Shown piece after piece: positions 18,532-27,344 of a DNA stretch of 64,000 nt. The notes below the pieces were generated by a model, which worked only from the letters and a program-made list of their open reading frames with translations, searched no databases and was not told the origin of the DNA. The DNA is from Inhella inkyongensis (lineage in GTDB: Bacteria > Pseudomonadota > Gammaproteobacteria > Burkholderiales > Burkholderiaceae_C): assembly GCF_005952805.1 (NCBI RefSeq), contig NZ_CP040709.1:3844001-3908000 (forward strand), given 5' to 3'. Position 1 is the stretch's first letter. Each line of letters opens with the position of its first letter. The position numbers were made by a program, and so were the translations under genes.

Positions 18532-19243
18532 TCCGGATCTCAGCGACTCGGTTCGCTGATTTCGAATGGAGTGTGACAGCGACCCCCAATCTCATCAATG
18601 GCTTACGTTTCTTGGCCGCTTCGGGCTAGGCGCCTCCCCCTACTCGGGTCATCAATGAATAAATAATATAAACATCAGTTGTTACGAGCATCCAGGCAAA
18701 AGTACTTTCAAAGGCGTCGAGGAAATTTCCTTCCGAATGCACGTAAACCACATCATTTGCTCGCGGCCTACCTAAGGCACTTTGGCTTTGTCTCCAGGCC
18801 GCTTCCTTGTTTATGGCACTTTGGCTAGGGAATTCGGCGGTGTGCCTGTGGCCTAAATGGCTCTCAGGGGGTCGAATCCCTAAAATGCGTGCCGCCTCGA
18901 AAATATTTCGTGCGCGTTGCTCTGAAGCGACATTTCGGATCAGCCGGTGTAGTTGGTGAGCTGCCTCGGTGGCCCGCCTCCGGGTGCCGCATCTGCCGCA
19001 ACGCCGCAACGCCCCTGGGACGCAATGACCGGTGTTTCGCTGTTGCGGCTGTTGCACCAAGTTCGACCTACCCCCAGACGCACGCAACCCTCAGCCATGC
19101 TGATCGAGTCGGTCGTCGGGGTGGGTAGAGCGCCGACAGAAAGCGGGCGCTGGGGCTGGGGTCAGGACGACCCGAGGGGGTGGCCCATGAGTGGACTATG
19201 GGGCAGCGCGGTGGCGAGACGCGCCTGTGGGGAGGCTCCGGTC
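18532..19243. other. Gene-poor stretch in element A
   Basis: No gene I can defend. A minus-strand frame at 18626-19087 (153 codons) has no ribosome site or family signature; only its C-terminal third looks protein-like. The stretch is relatively AT-rich at 18650-18750 and contains two copies of GGCACTTTGGCT (near 18778 and 18813). It could hold the element's replication origin or promoter; nothing proves it. Confidence 0.3.
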
Positions 19244-19393
19244 TCAGTCCCAGGCCGCAAGCCCCCTATTGCCCGCTTCGTGGCCCGAACGCAAAGTGGC
19301 CTCGCTGGTGATGACAAGCGGCAGTAGTGCTGCGGGGAGATCCCAGTCCTGTGCGTGCTGAGCGGCGATGGAGATCGAGTCAAGGTAGTTCAT
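19244..19393 (-). CDS. Small hypothetical protein (49 aa)
   Basis: Begins MNYLDSISIAAQHAQDWDLP and ends GLAAWD. The ATG has a strong ribosome site (GAGGAAACACC). The short acidic helical sequence has no known domain. It follows the 147-residue gene on the same strand by 44 bp. Confidence 0.55.
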   Translation of the reverse strand: MNYLDSISIAAQHAQDWDLPAALLPLVITSEATLRSGHEAGNRGLAAWD

Positions 19394-19437
19394 GGTGTTT
19401 CCTCGTGGCTGATTGAAAGATCAATGGGTTCGTCGAC

Positions 19438-19881
19438 CTACTGCTTGGTCTTCGCGGGCTTGGACTTCTTGGCTGCGGTGGGATGGATGACCGCGCCTGC
19501 GACCTTCTCGAAGGTCATCGTGGGCACGTGCTCGTGGATGCGTGTGTTCTCGGCGTTCGCCCGAATCAGTCCGAGTTCTTTCAATGCGGCCAGGACGAAC
19601 CCGCCGGTATTGATCGACCGTCCAGGGTGAAGGGCATGGAAAGACTTGGCCGTTAGCTCGGTGGCACCTTGGACGATGGTGTCGACGGCCTCGGCCGAAG
19701 CCCAGCCGTCGAACCACATGCCTTTGCCGGTGTTGTCGGCAATACGCAGGTGCAGGGAGCCATCGTCTTGGTGCTGTCCGATGACGAACGTCAACGTGGA
19801 CCGGCCCGAGATCGAGAGGCACTCGGCGTCGTACACGGGATGGATCGGATCGACTTCGGTTTGGTGTTCGATGTCATGCAT
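19438..19881 (-). CDS. Hypothetical protein, element A
   Basis: 147 residues, start MHDIEHQTEVDP with AAAGGC upstream. The sequence has the even composition of a real soluble protein (RSTLTFVIGQHQDDGSLHL, WFDGWASAEAVDTIV), ending in a Lys/Pro-rich tail. Not recognised. Part of a minus-strand run of small genes upstream of the DUF3631 ATPase. Confidence 0.6.
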   Translation of the reverse strand: MHDIEHQTEVDPIHPVYDAECLSISGRSTLTFVIGQHQDDGSLHLRIADNTGKGMWFDGWASAEAVDTIVQGATELTAKSFHALHPGRSINTGGFVLAALKELGLIRANAENTRIHEHVPTMTFEKVAGAVIHPTAAKKSKPAKTKQ

Positions 19882-19893
19882 GGGGTGAGCCTT

Positions 19894-20067
19894 TCAGCGG
19901 TAGTGGATGTAGAGGAAGAGACATGCGGCCAGGACAAACAGCGGGACGACAACCCAGGGCAAAGCGAAGGTCAGCAGTCCGACGCAAAGGATCCCGATGG
20001 CTCGGGTTGAGCGGAATGCGAAGGAGATGGCCGCGGCGACGAGCAGCGCGAAAGCAAGAGACAGCAA
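19894..20067 (-). CDS. Small two-helix membrane protein (57 aa), TTG start
   Basis: Two hydrophobic helices (LSLAFALLVAAAISFAF and ILCVGLLTFALPWVVVPLFV) separated by RSTRA, ending in LYIHYR. Start TTG, preceded by AAGAAGGAACC. It ends 12 bp before the 147-residue gene. Small membrane proteins are common in plasmid-like elements, but the role is unknown. Confidence 0.5.
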   Translation of the reverse strand: MLSLAFALLVAAAISFAFRSTRAIGILCVGLLTFALPWVVVPLFVLAACLFLYIHYR

Positions 20068-20229
20068 ACAGGTTCCTTCTTGGGAGTTTGTCGAGGTTGG
20101 AGAGGGGCAGATACGTGTGCCGAGTGCGTCAATGCACTGGTGCGGCTGAAGGTCATGACGGGTCCTTTCTGACTTGGAAGACGAAGAGCAAGGCGCCCTT
20201 CAGATAAGGTGGATGGGTTGCCGCACACG

Positions 20230-20418
20230 TCAGTTCAGCCGCTGCAGCACATCAGCCGGCCGCATGCGGATCAGGTCAAGCAGGGCTAGGCACTCGGCCA
20301 ATTCCCGCGATAGGCCGGCGTCAAACTCCAGGACGGCGGCGCGCTCTTCCCAAGCCTCGCGAAGGTCTTCGTCGAGCTTCCAGACGATGGCCGTGACGAT
20401 TGGGTTGGGCTCGGTCAT
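20230..20418 (-). CDS. Small conserved protein with EERAAV-EFD motif (62 aa)
   Basis: Ribosome site GGAGACCGA before ATG. The core EERAAVLEFDAGLSRELAE is nearly the same as in the small protein at 34826-35026 in element B (EERAAVMEFDGGLRRQDAE). No domain name can be given; similar short motifs accompany replication ATPases in mobile elements. Confidence 0.65.
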   Translation of the reverse strand: MTEPNPIVTAIVWKLDEDLREAWEERAAVLEFDAGLSRELAECLALLDLIRMRPADVLQRLN

Positions 20419-20449
20419 TCGGTCTCCTCAGAACGCGGCGGACAAGAAA

Positions 20450-20473
20450 AAAGCCGCCTCTATGGGCGGCTTT
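20450..20473 (-). terminator. Rho-independent terminator between two small genes
   Basis: Stem AAAGCCGCC / GGCGGCTTT followed on the minus strand by six T. It ends the transcript of the 128-residue gene just upstream. Confidence 0.8.
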
Positions 20474-20496
20474 GGGCGGGGCATTGCACGGGGGTC

Positions 20497-20883
20497 TCAT
20501 GAGTTGGGACTCCGATCGCAGCATGGGGATGCAGCTTCAATCAGCGGCTGTAGGCCAAAGGTAAGCATGAGGTTGATGGGGATGTAGATGACGACGCCAA
20601 AGCCGTCATCGCTCAGAACGTAGGTGAGTTCGCACCAGGTTGCATGGCACTGGAAGGCGTCCCACGGGCGGGCCTCGAAGGAAAGCTCGAATCCCAACTG
20701 GTGCTCAAGGTCTGTAAGCAGGTCGCCAGGTTCGGCGACGTAGAAGTTGACGAGGTCGGAAAGTTCAAAGTCATCGAACTCGGCTAGGTCAGCCAAGCGC
20801 TCGTTGATGAGCGCGCGGACTTCTGGGTCAGGGGCATGGACGAGAAAGTGGTCTATCGCCTGGGCATTGCGCAGGCTGTGCAT
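20497..20883 (-). CDS. Hypothetical acidic protein (128 aa)
   Basis: Starts MHSLRNAQAIDHF with AAAGGAG upstream. Acidic, with ELSDLVNFYVAEPGDLL and a C-terminal hydrophobic stretch (GFGVVIYIPINLMLTFG). Not recognised. First gene of the leftward gene run of element A, with its own terminator. Confidence 0.6.
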   Translation of the reverse strand: MHSLRNAQAIDHFLVHAPDPEVRALINERLADLAEFDDFELSDLVNFYVAEPGDLLTDLEHQLGFELSFEARPWDAFQCHATWCELTYVLSDDGFGVVIYIPINLMLTFGLQPLIEAASPCCDRSPNS

Positions 20884-21322
20884 ACGGTGGCTCCTTTGCT
20901 GCTTTCAACGAGGAATGCCCTGGGGGGTGGCTCCTAGGGCGTCGAGTGACGTTCAGTCACCAACGGGTTGCGGGTCGGCTATGTGAACCCCTGTCGCCCG
21001 CTTGAACGTTGATGTCCGGTTGGGTTGGGAAGCTGAAGGAGGTCGAGCGGATGAGACTGGCACTTGGCGGGTGCCATGGTCATAAGGGTCCTGTGGTCGC
21101 GTGGATAGACAGAACTGCTGGTCAACGACCACAGTCGTGACCTGTGTTTGCTCAGGCGGGCGGCTGCGGCACAACCAAATCAGGGCCCCCTCGCCTTCCT
21201 GATGCCCTGTAGACGCGGGTGGGGGTGACAGAGTCGGAGTTGGCGGCAACCGTAGGCCTCTGCGGATGCGATAATTCGAAGCGGCGCGGTGTACTTGAGT
21301 TCATCTGCGCTTTTGAAACCAC
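20884..21322. other. Divergent intergenic region in element A
   Basis: Separates the leftward backbone genes from the rightward Panacea pair and must hold both promoters. No gene, repeat or clear promoter box recognised; short frames here have no ribosome site. Confidence 0.4.
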
Positions 21323-21898
21323 ATGACCAACCGCCATCGACTGATCAATGCGGTACTGTTCTTCGCCAAGAACACCAAGTACTGCGGCAAGATCAAGCTT
21401 TTTAAGCTGCTGTATCTGCTCGACTTCGAGCACTTCCGGCAGACGGGCAAGTGCGTGACTGGCTTCGACTACCAGGCTTGGAAGTTTGGCCCGGTGCCCG
21501 TGGATTTGATGGAAGAGTGGGAGCAGCTCGACCCCGACCTCGCGGATGTGGTGCACATCGTTCCTGAGCAGATCGTGGACTTCACCCGACAGACCGTGAA
21601 GGCGAAGAACGAGGCGAGCTTCGATGAAAGCGAGTTCACTCCTCGGCAGTTGCGCATGATGAGAGAGCTGGCCGATAAGTACCGCGACACGATGTCTGCG
21701 TCGATGATTGATGTCACTCACGCTCAGAACGGCGCTTGGGACAAGATCTGGCAGGGTGGCAAAGGGGCGCATCAGCCGATCCCCTATGACCTGTGCATCC
21801 CTGATGACGCCCCAGAGAAGACGATCCTTCTCGAAGTCGCAAGCGAACTTGCTATGCGTGAGGCGTCATTGACGGCTGAGCAACTAGGCGCGAACTGA
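21323..21898 (+). CDS. Panacea-domain (DUF4065/SocA-like) antitoxin
   Basis: 191 residues. The Panacea domain covers about 1-130, with the diagnostic start LINAVLFFAKNTK, IKLFKLLYLLDFEHFRQTG and the WKFGPVPVDLMEEW motif. Panacea proteins neutralise a wide range of toxins encoded next to them. The following gene begins 9 bp after the stop, so the pair is an operon in antitoxin-toxin order. It probably stabilises element A or protects from phage. Confidence 0.85.
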   Translation: MTNRHRLINAVLFFAKNTKYCGKIKLFKLLYLLDFEHFRQTGKCVTGFDYQAWKFGPVPVDLMEEWEQLDPDLADVVHIVPEQIVDFTRQTVKAKNEASFDESEFTPRQLRMMRELADKYRDTMSASMIDVTHAQNGAWDKIWQGGKGAHQPIPYDLCIPDDAPEKTILLEVASELAMREASLTAEQLGAN

Positions 21899-21907
21899 CG
21901 GAGTTCG

Positions 21908-22354
21908 ATGGGGTTCTTCAAGGCCAACACCCTGTGGCGTGATGCGCGTTATTACCTTGATCGGGACACGGGTGAGTACAAGAGTAAGTACGTTCTGATC
22001 CTGGCAGTCAGCCCTGACTGCGACGATTCACTGTCGGCGGTACTGACGTCTAAGGCCAATGGTCTACGCGAAGAGCCTGCATGCGATCCGGGCCCACCCC
22101 GCGCCGGGTACTACTTAGGGGTACCCGGTGCCGGCCTGTACAAGCCGACCTGGGTTGACTTCAGCAGCGCAGCGGACCAAGACGCTTTCGCCTTCAAGAA
22201 GATGATCGCAGTCGGACGTATTTCGCCGGAAGCGCTGGTGCTTCCTGCAGCTGTTTTCTGCGACATCCTGCGATGCTTGAGCCATTCTGAAGACATCAAC
22301 ACCCGACAGCACAAGTGGCTGGCTGCCACGATTGCAGCGCTCGGCTGCGCATAG
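21908..22354 (+). CDS. Putative toxin partner of the Panacea antitoxin
   Basis: 148 residues, ribosome site CGGAG overlapping the antitoxin end. The sequence alternates short hydrophobic strands (KYVLILAVSP, LSAVLTSKAN, IAVGRISPEALVLP), suggesting a small beta-barrel such as the PemK/MazF class, but no catalytic signature is certain. Toxin role is inferred from position. Its arrangement of strands loosely resembles the toxin candidate at 39278-39679. Confidence 0.6.
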   Translation: MGFFKANTLWRDARYYLDRDTGEYKSKYVLILAVSPDCDDSLSAVLTSKANGLREEPACDPGPPRAGYYLGVPGAGLYKPTWVDFSSAADQDAFAFKKMIAVGRISPEALVLPAAVFCDILRCLSHSEDINTRQHKWLAATIAALGCA

Positions 22355-23300
22355 GCGATCGCCAGATGTCGCGTCTTCGGTACTGACGCTGGCAAGGCTA
22401 TCGAAAAGAGAAGCGCGTTGCGCCAACCAAGAAGTGCGACTCAGGTGACGATGTCGGCCAACACGCATGCCGCCGCTAACCTGCTCGTCAATCTGCTGAG
22501 CCGTTAATTCCTGCATGGCGACCCAGTTCGAGGTGGCAGACTGTTGCCTCGCCATTAACTCGTTGAGGGTCACACAGCACAGGCTTGAGTGTGACCATAC
22601 ACCGATGTCGGGCCGGCTCCGGCTCTAGTTGGTCATTGCTGCCGCTTTCCGGAAGCGGGAACCGCGTCAGTTCCGACGTTAGTCTCTGTGCTCGCCGCTG
22701 AACTCATATCGGCGCCGAATCACCAGGGCTTGCCGGTTCATATGCGCGCGACGCCGGGACCTCTGTCAACGATCCACTGCGTGGTGGCCTAGCCGCCGAA
22801 CGCCGGACTTTTGCCGAATGCATGAATGGCCGCGCACAGTGGGTGCGCTCCACGCGCGGCAGGATCTCGACGACCCACTTGGAGCTGATCGAACTGGCGG
22901 CATCGATGGATTGAAACTTGCCGGTGTCCTCGTCAATGACGGACAGGCAGGAAGGGGAAGGTTAATCTCTCAGAGACTGCCTGGAAGTCCACTCGCCGAA
23001 ACAAGAAGCCGCCCGAGGATTAGTCCAGGGGGCACGAACAAGGGTGAGGCTTGCACACCGGTGGAGCGGGTCGTCGCCCTTGCTAATTGACTTGATCCAT
23101 AGGGCGGCTGAACAAATTGGTGTCGCGGTACTTTGTGTTGGCTCGCCCAACGATCGCAATTGGCTAGCCAGCCCTACATTGCACTGACACAGTGGCTCCG
23201 ACCCCAGATCAAGTCGATGACCAAACGGCTTGTGATCACGGACTTGACGAGTTCCTCCGCCTAGCCACAATGGGCTATACAGAAACTAAGGGCGTGACGG
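22355..23300. other. Gene-poor stretch with a possible decayed ORF
   Basis: No intact gene seen. On the minus strand from 22573 a GTG-started frame begins like a protein (TLNELMARQQSATSNWVAMQ) but soon becomes low-quality and runs into the toxin gene; it may be a fragment. The rest shows no repeats, insertion-sequence ends or RNA genes I can support. Confidence 0.35.
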
Positions 23301-24467
23301 ATGTTTGTTGCTCAACCGAGCCAGAATTTCGGCAATCTAGTCTCCCGCGAGTTGATCTCGCGCTCAGCGGGTCAGCTGAAATGGAACTATTTTCAATTCG
23401 CTGTGGCCTGGTTAAACCGAGCCGGCGCCAGGAAAATTCATGAGTCCCTCAATGAATTCCTAGCCGAGAATGGCCGAATTAGGGCCACTGTTGGGCTCGA
23501 CTTCGGCAGCACGACATATGAAGGCCTTAAGCTTCTTCTTGACCTAGAAGACCGTGGCGTCGATATTACGACGAACGTTTTCCATGATGAAAATCCGGCC
23601 TGCACCTTTCATCCGAAAATATTTCTTTTCGAGAATGATGTCGATGCGCACCTTTTCGTTGGCTCGAACAATATGACTGGAGCCGGACTGGAAACGAACA
23701 TCGAGGCAGCTCTGGGCTTTTGCGCCAAGAAGGCCGACAAAACGATTACGGAAGCACGCCTAGCGCTAGAAGCGTGGCGCGATGATTCAACCGAATCTCG
23801 GACACGTCGCCTAGATCAAGTCCTGCTTGAGCAGCTCCGTGATCGCGGCTATGTTCTTACTGAAGCGGAGCTTCGAGCGCGCCGCCAGACCGACGCAAAA
23901 TCTAAATCCGCCAAAGGCGCGCCGCTCTTCGGCCGGAGCAAGCTGAGGACACGCGTAGGTGGTCTTGGAACACCTGGGGCAGGAGCCGGGTCCAAGCAAA
24001 CGGCAATTGTAGCGATCGGGGATATTCTATTAGCGCGAATCAGGCCACGCCGAGATCGGCGGCAGATTCAAATATCCATGCTACTTCACTCCTCTTTTAT
24101 GAAGAGCACCGATGAAGTGATCGCGCCCGACGGATCTCGCAAGGCAATTGGCTACAACTACACCAATGGAGTCAAAAACACTGCCAGATTCGAAGCACCA
24201 GAAATGATCACCATGAAGAACCCGGTTGCGCGATTTTGGTGGGCCAAGAAAGACAGTTCGGGAAACAATGTCAAGAAAGCATTGCACTACCAGATCTACG
24301 ATGCAGACAGCGATCCAACGGGCAAAGCGATCTACAAGGAACTCGAATCAGGAATCGGAAAGTCGGCAATAACAAACTTGAAAAAACTCGGGAAGGCAGA
24401 AACCGTACTTTCCAAGTCCGACAAGACTATTGCACAGTGGTATCGAATTTCCTCAATCCAGGCCTAG
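23301..24467 (+). CDS. PLD-superfamily type II restriction endonuclease (NgoFVII/BfiI type)
   Basis: 388 residues. One phospholipase-D type active site is visible in FHPKIFLFEN followed by FVGSNNMTGAGLETNIEA (His, Lys, Asn, Glu). Restriction enzymes of the NgoFVII/BfiI group use one such site per chain as a dimer and cut without metal. The C-terminal ~180 residues (IAIGDILLARIRPRRDRRQIQISM...) would be the DNA-recognition part. It converges on two m5C methyltransferases and overlaps the second by 15 bp, forming a restriction-modification cluster. G+C is lower than in the chromosome. The recognition sequence is not readable. Confidence 0.8.
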   Translation: MFVAQPSQNFGNLVSRELISRSAGQLKWNYFQFAVAWLNRAGARKIHESLNEFLAENGRIRATVGLDFGSTTYEGLKLLLDLEDRGVDITTNVFHDENPACTFHPKIFLFENDVDAHLFVGSNNMTGAGLETNIEAALGFCAKKADKTITEARLALEAWRDDSTESRTRRLDQVLLEQLRDRGYVLTEAELRARRQTDAKSKSAKGAPLFGRSKLRTRVGGLGTPGAGAGSKQTAIVAIGDILLARIRPRRDRRQIQISMLLHSSFMKSTDEVIAPDGSRKAIGYNYTNGVKNTARFEAPEMITMKNPVARFWWAKKDSSGNNVKKALHYQIYDADSDPTGKAIYKELESGIGKSAITNLKKLGKAETVLSKSDKTIAQWYRISSIQA

Positions 24468-25808
24468 CACCTCCTCGGGTCTTCCTTTTGGAGACGGGTC
24501 AGTCAACCTCACAGAAGAGCACCCGAGCATCATGGAGCATATTTTCTGAATTAAGTACGGCGGTACGGACTCGCCTATGACCTCTGCAATTTTCGCCGTG
24601 CTGATATCGGCCCCGCCAATTGAAAACTTGTAGCGATACCTGCTTATTGTTTGAACCACCATCGCCTCATAGACTGAAAGAACTCTGTTCTGTGAGGGAT
24701 GTATTTTGTTGTCTGACGCTTCGTAAATGAAATTCTGGGTGAGGGTTCGAGCGGGCTCATCCCACTTCATGCGTCGATAAGCCGAATGGAAGCCTTTCAG
24801 CAAGCGCGGCCCCGACTCATCCAACACATGAGGACGTGGGAGCAATGACCCGCATTTCACACAATGGATGGGTATGTTTTTGGAAGAAACCCACCGCCCA
24901 TTGACCTTTACATCCTCATGCCCCGGATTATCTTGGTTCAGGCAACTCGGATTTAGGCACTGGTTGTTAAAAGCTGTTTCACCTTCTTTAGTGTGTCGCA
25001 CCCACAGATGCTTCATCTCAGCCATTCTAGGCACGTAGTGATACGGATGAAAGTCTCTGGCTTCGTTCAATCCCTCTCTAGCATCCAGTGGCGGAAAGTC
25101 TCCAATAGCCTCTCTGAGAGTGCGTCGAGGCTCGCGCATTTCGGCTGTAAAGAAGCTTCCCCCATTGGCTCTAAAGTACTCTTTCGCCGCAGGATCGCGT
25201 GTGAATATGGTTATTAAGCGCTTTCGCCGTTGAGGAATCCCGTAATCCTCGCAGGCGACGACCTCAGCCTTACCCTCATATTCCTCACCCAAGCGCTCAC
25301 TCACGTAGTCAATGATGTTGACCGTCTGCTCTCCTGTAGTTCGAATAGCCGTCCGCTCCATGCCTGGGACATTCTCCAGAAGCACCCATCGAGGCTTGAG
25401 CTTCACGGCGATATCCATCGTCGGAATGATGAGGCGATTTCGCTGATCCTCTGTGTCTCTCCTTCCGAATGAGATTTCTGATTTCAGCTTTCCCATCCCA
25501 TTGCTGGACATACCTTGACATGGCGGCGTGGCATACAGCAAGAATAGTTCATCCTCGCCAAGCGCATCCGTAGTTGAGGTAACAATCTGCTGCTTGAGCT
25601 GCCAAATATCACCTTCGAGTATGTCATGCTCAAAGTTTTCCCGGTACAGGGACACCCGCTGCGAGAGTAACTCGTTTGCCATAACCAGCTGAAGGCCTGA
25701 CGCTATAACGCCCAGATCCCCGATCCCGGCAGATGAGAAAAGACTCAGCGCTTTCAACGAATGTGCCGACTGAGACTGCATCATCAACACGGAACGACCA
25801 TTCCGCAT
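24453..25808 (-). CDS. DNA (cytosine-5) methyltransferase 2, with inserted zinc-finger-like stretch
   Basis: 451 residues. Motif I is ALSLFSSAGIGDLG, motif IV with the catalytic Cys is ATPPCQGMSSNG, motif VI LLENV, motif VIII GIPQRRKRL and motif X IGESVPP. Between VIII and IX there is a Cys-rich insertion (CLNPSC ... CVKC, residues ~290-330) in the target-recognition region. It starts 3 bp after the stop of methyltransferase 1, with GGGGAG upstream, so the two are coupled. Two methyltransferases beside one nuclease suggest an asymmetric target with one enzyme per strand. Confidence 0.9.
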   Translation of the reverse strand: MRNGRSVLMMQSQSAHSLKALSLFSSAGIGDLGVIASGLQLVMANELLSQRVSLYRENFEHDILEGDIWQLKQQIVTSTTDALGEDELFLLYATPPCQGMSSNGMGKLKSEISFGRRDTEDQRNRLIIPTMDIAVKLKPRWVLLENVPGMERTAIRTTGEQTVNIIDYVSERLGEEYEGKAEVVACEDYGIPQRRKRLITIFTRDPAAKEYFRANGGSFFTAEMREPRRTLREAIGDFPPLDAREGLNEARDFHPYHYVPRMAEMKHLWVRHTKEGETAFNNQCLNPSCLNQDNPGHEDVKVNGRWVSSKNIPIHCVKCGSLLPRPHVLDESGPRLLKGFHSAYRRMKWDEPARTLTQNFIYEASDNKIHPSQNRVLSVYEAMVVQTISRYRYKFSIGGADISTAKIAEVIGESVPPYLIQKICSMMLGCSSVRLTDPSPKGRPEEVLGLD

Positions 25809-25811
25809 CGC

Positions 25812-26999
25812 CTAGTGCTCCCCGATTGATTGTTCGTAAAGTAGTTGCTCAAGCACCGGAGCGAAAGCCTTTCCAAACAGCGGCGGCACCGCATTGCCAA
25901 TCTGAGAAGCAATTTCTGTCTTGCTACCAAAGAACTGAAAATGGTCATCGTAGCCTTGAATGCGCGCGGCTTCCCGTGGGGTGATGGCTCGATCATCGAA
26001 CGGATGTATGCACTTGCTTGACGCAGGCGATGTGAACTTAACAGTAATTGTTGTTGACGGCTCGTCAGCGGAGATCCGTGAGTAGCACGAGCTGTAACCG
26101 CTACTAACTAGACCCTCAGGAAGCGCATTGATACTGGAGCCAGCGTGCCGAATGACTTCCAACATTTTGGCGTTGTGACTTGCTGCCTCATGGAGCGAAA
26201 GCACTGCCTGCGCACCTCTTCTACGGGCCCGCTGATATTCGTTCTGTGGCTCGCCTCTGTATGTCTGTTTCGACTCCCCTGACTTTAAGCTCGGCAAATC
26301 AGATATTGCATCCCAGACCGTGACCGGATCCAAACCATGCTGAGTATTAAGTACATAGCGTTCCTTCTTTGAAGTACCGATCACCTTGCCAGAGAATCGG
26401 TGCGTAGGCAGAGGGAATCGCGGACGCACTGAGCCCCCACGATTTCCTCTGACGCCAAGCAAGAAGAATCTCTCACGCTTCTGCGGAACTCCGAAGTTCG
26501 CTGCGTTAAGGACTTTCCAATCGCACTCGTAGCCAGCACGCTTGAATGAAGCAACAATTTGAGATACAAGTTGACCCTGATTCGCCGCAAGTAACCCGAC
26601 GACATTTTCCATTAGGAAGATTCTCGGCCGAAGAACCTGAACATACTTTAGAAACTGCTTGTAAAGCGCATTTCTAGGATCTTCGAGATCGAGGCCTCGA
26701 CTCGGTCGCAGTGATGAAAAGCCTTGGCAAGGTGGGCCGCCTACAATGAGGTCAATTGCAGACAAGCCGGTCTGGGAAAGCAAGTAGTCTGGCGAGATCT
26801 GCTCAATGCTGTCGCACACTATGTGTGCCGCAGGGTGATTCAAACGTGCTGTCTGCGCCGCCGCCGCATTAAAATCAATACCGCCTACTGTCTGCAGCAC
26901 AGATCCATGTGCCTCTAAGCCATAGGAAAGCGCTCCAGTCCCACAAAACAGGTCCAGTACGGTGAACCGACCTTTTTTGACCGCTTCGTTGGCTTCCAT
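25812..26999 (-). CDS. DNA (cytosine-5) methyltransferase 1
   Basis: 395 residues from the ATG preceded by GGAG; an upstream in-frame ATG would add 26 residues without a ribosome site. Motifs: I VLDLFCGTGALSYG, IV GGPPCQGFSSLRPS with the catalytic Cys, VI FLMENVVG, VIII GVPQKRERFF, IX RAITPREAARIQGY and X QIGNAVPPL. It transfers a methyl group to C5 of cytosine in a specific site and protects the host from the PLD nuclease at 23301. Confidence 0.93.
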   Translation of the reverse strand: MEANEAVKKGRFTVLDLFCGTGALSYGLEAHGSVLQTVGGIDFNAAAAQTARLNHPAAHIVCDSIEQISPDYLLSQTGLSAIDLIVGGPPCQGFSSLRPSRGLDLEDPRNALYKQFLKYVQVLRPRIFLMENVVGLLAANQGQLVSQIVASFKRAGYECDWKVLNAANFGVPQKRERFFLLGVRGNRGGSVRPRFPLPTHRFSGKVIGTSKKERYVLNTQHGLDPVTVWDAISDLPSLKSGESKQTYRGEPQNEYQRARRRGAQAVLSLHEAASHNAKMLEVIRHAGSSINALPEGLVSSGYSSCYSRISADEPSTTITVKFTSPASSKCIHPFDDRAITPREAARIQGYDDHFQFFGSKTEIASQIGNAVPPLFGKAFAPVLEQLLYEQSIGEH

Positions 27000-27260
27000 C
27001 AATGCTCCGAGCAATATTTTGAAATTAGGAATTAATCGCTTCTGCAAGCAAGTCCTAAACTGAATTTTATTTGCCACTCAGGCAAGAAGGGACTGGAAAA
27101 ACCCATCCCTGTCCGACAGCCTCAGAGTAAATGGTCGCGACGCCTACGAACTAGATGATGCCCCCAAGACGGGCGATGAAGCATCTACTCGCTCTTCCCC
27201 AGCACCCAAGTCATAGCGCCAGCGTGCCTAGGCGTAGTCCAGTTCCACGAACACAAAGCA

Positions 27261-27292
27261 AACAGCCCCGTCACTTGCGTGACGGGGCTGTT
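27261..27292 (-). terminator. Terminator beside the att copy at 27300
   Basis: A perfect 14-bp stem (AACAGCCCCGTCAC / GTGACGGGGCTGTT) with a 4-nt loop, 7 bp left of the att copy. On the minus (tRNA) strand it is followed by TTTGCTTTG. Confidence 0.8.
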
Positions 27293-27299
27293 CTTGATT

Positions 27300-27344
27300 T
27301 GGTGGCCTGGGGCGGAATCGAACCACCGACACGCGGATTTTCAA
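27300..27344 (-). repeat. att site: tRNA-Phe 3' half copy between elements A and B
   Basis: 45 bp identical to the tRNA-Phe 3' end, ending at the anticodon loop (GATTTTCAA). It forms the shared boundary of elements A and B. Confidence 0.9.

Larger units (their letters stand above)
13936..27300. mobile_element. Integrative element A (13.4 kb) in tRNA-Phe
   Basis: Bounded by direct att copies at 13935 and 27300. Contains a tyrosine recombinase near its left end, a DUF3631 ATPase, small genes, a Panacea toxin-antitoxin pair and a PLD-nuclease/two-methyltransferase restriction system. The restriction genes are visibly poorer in G and C than the rest. No conjugation or virion genes are seen, so it is probably an integrated satellite or plasmid-like island. 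Confidence 0.85.

Noticed and set aside
18626..19087. 153-codon minus-strand frame in element A
   Set aside because: No ribosome site, mixed quality and no family; kept only as a note in the gene-poor stretch.
20953..21249. 98-codon minus-strand frame in the divergent gap of element A
   Set aside because: Pro/Ser/Thr low-quality sequence without a ribosome site.
22800..23090. Possible transposase remnant
   Set aside because: Short frames vaguely transposase-like, but no DDE motif, terminal repeats or target duplication visible.
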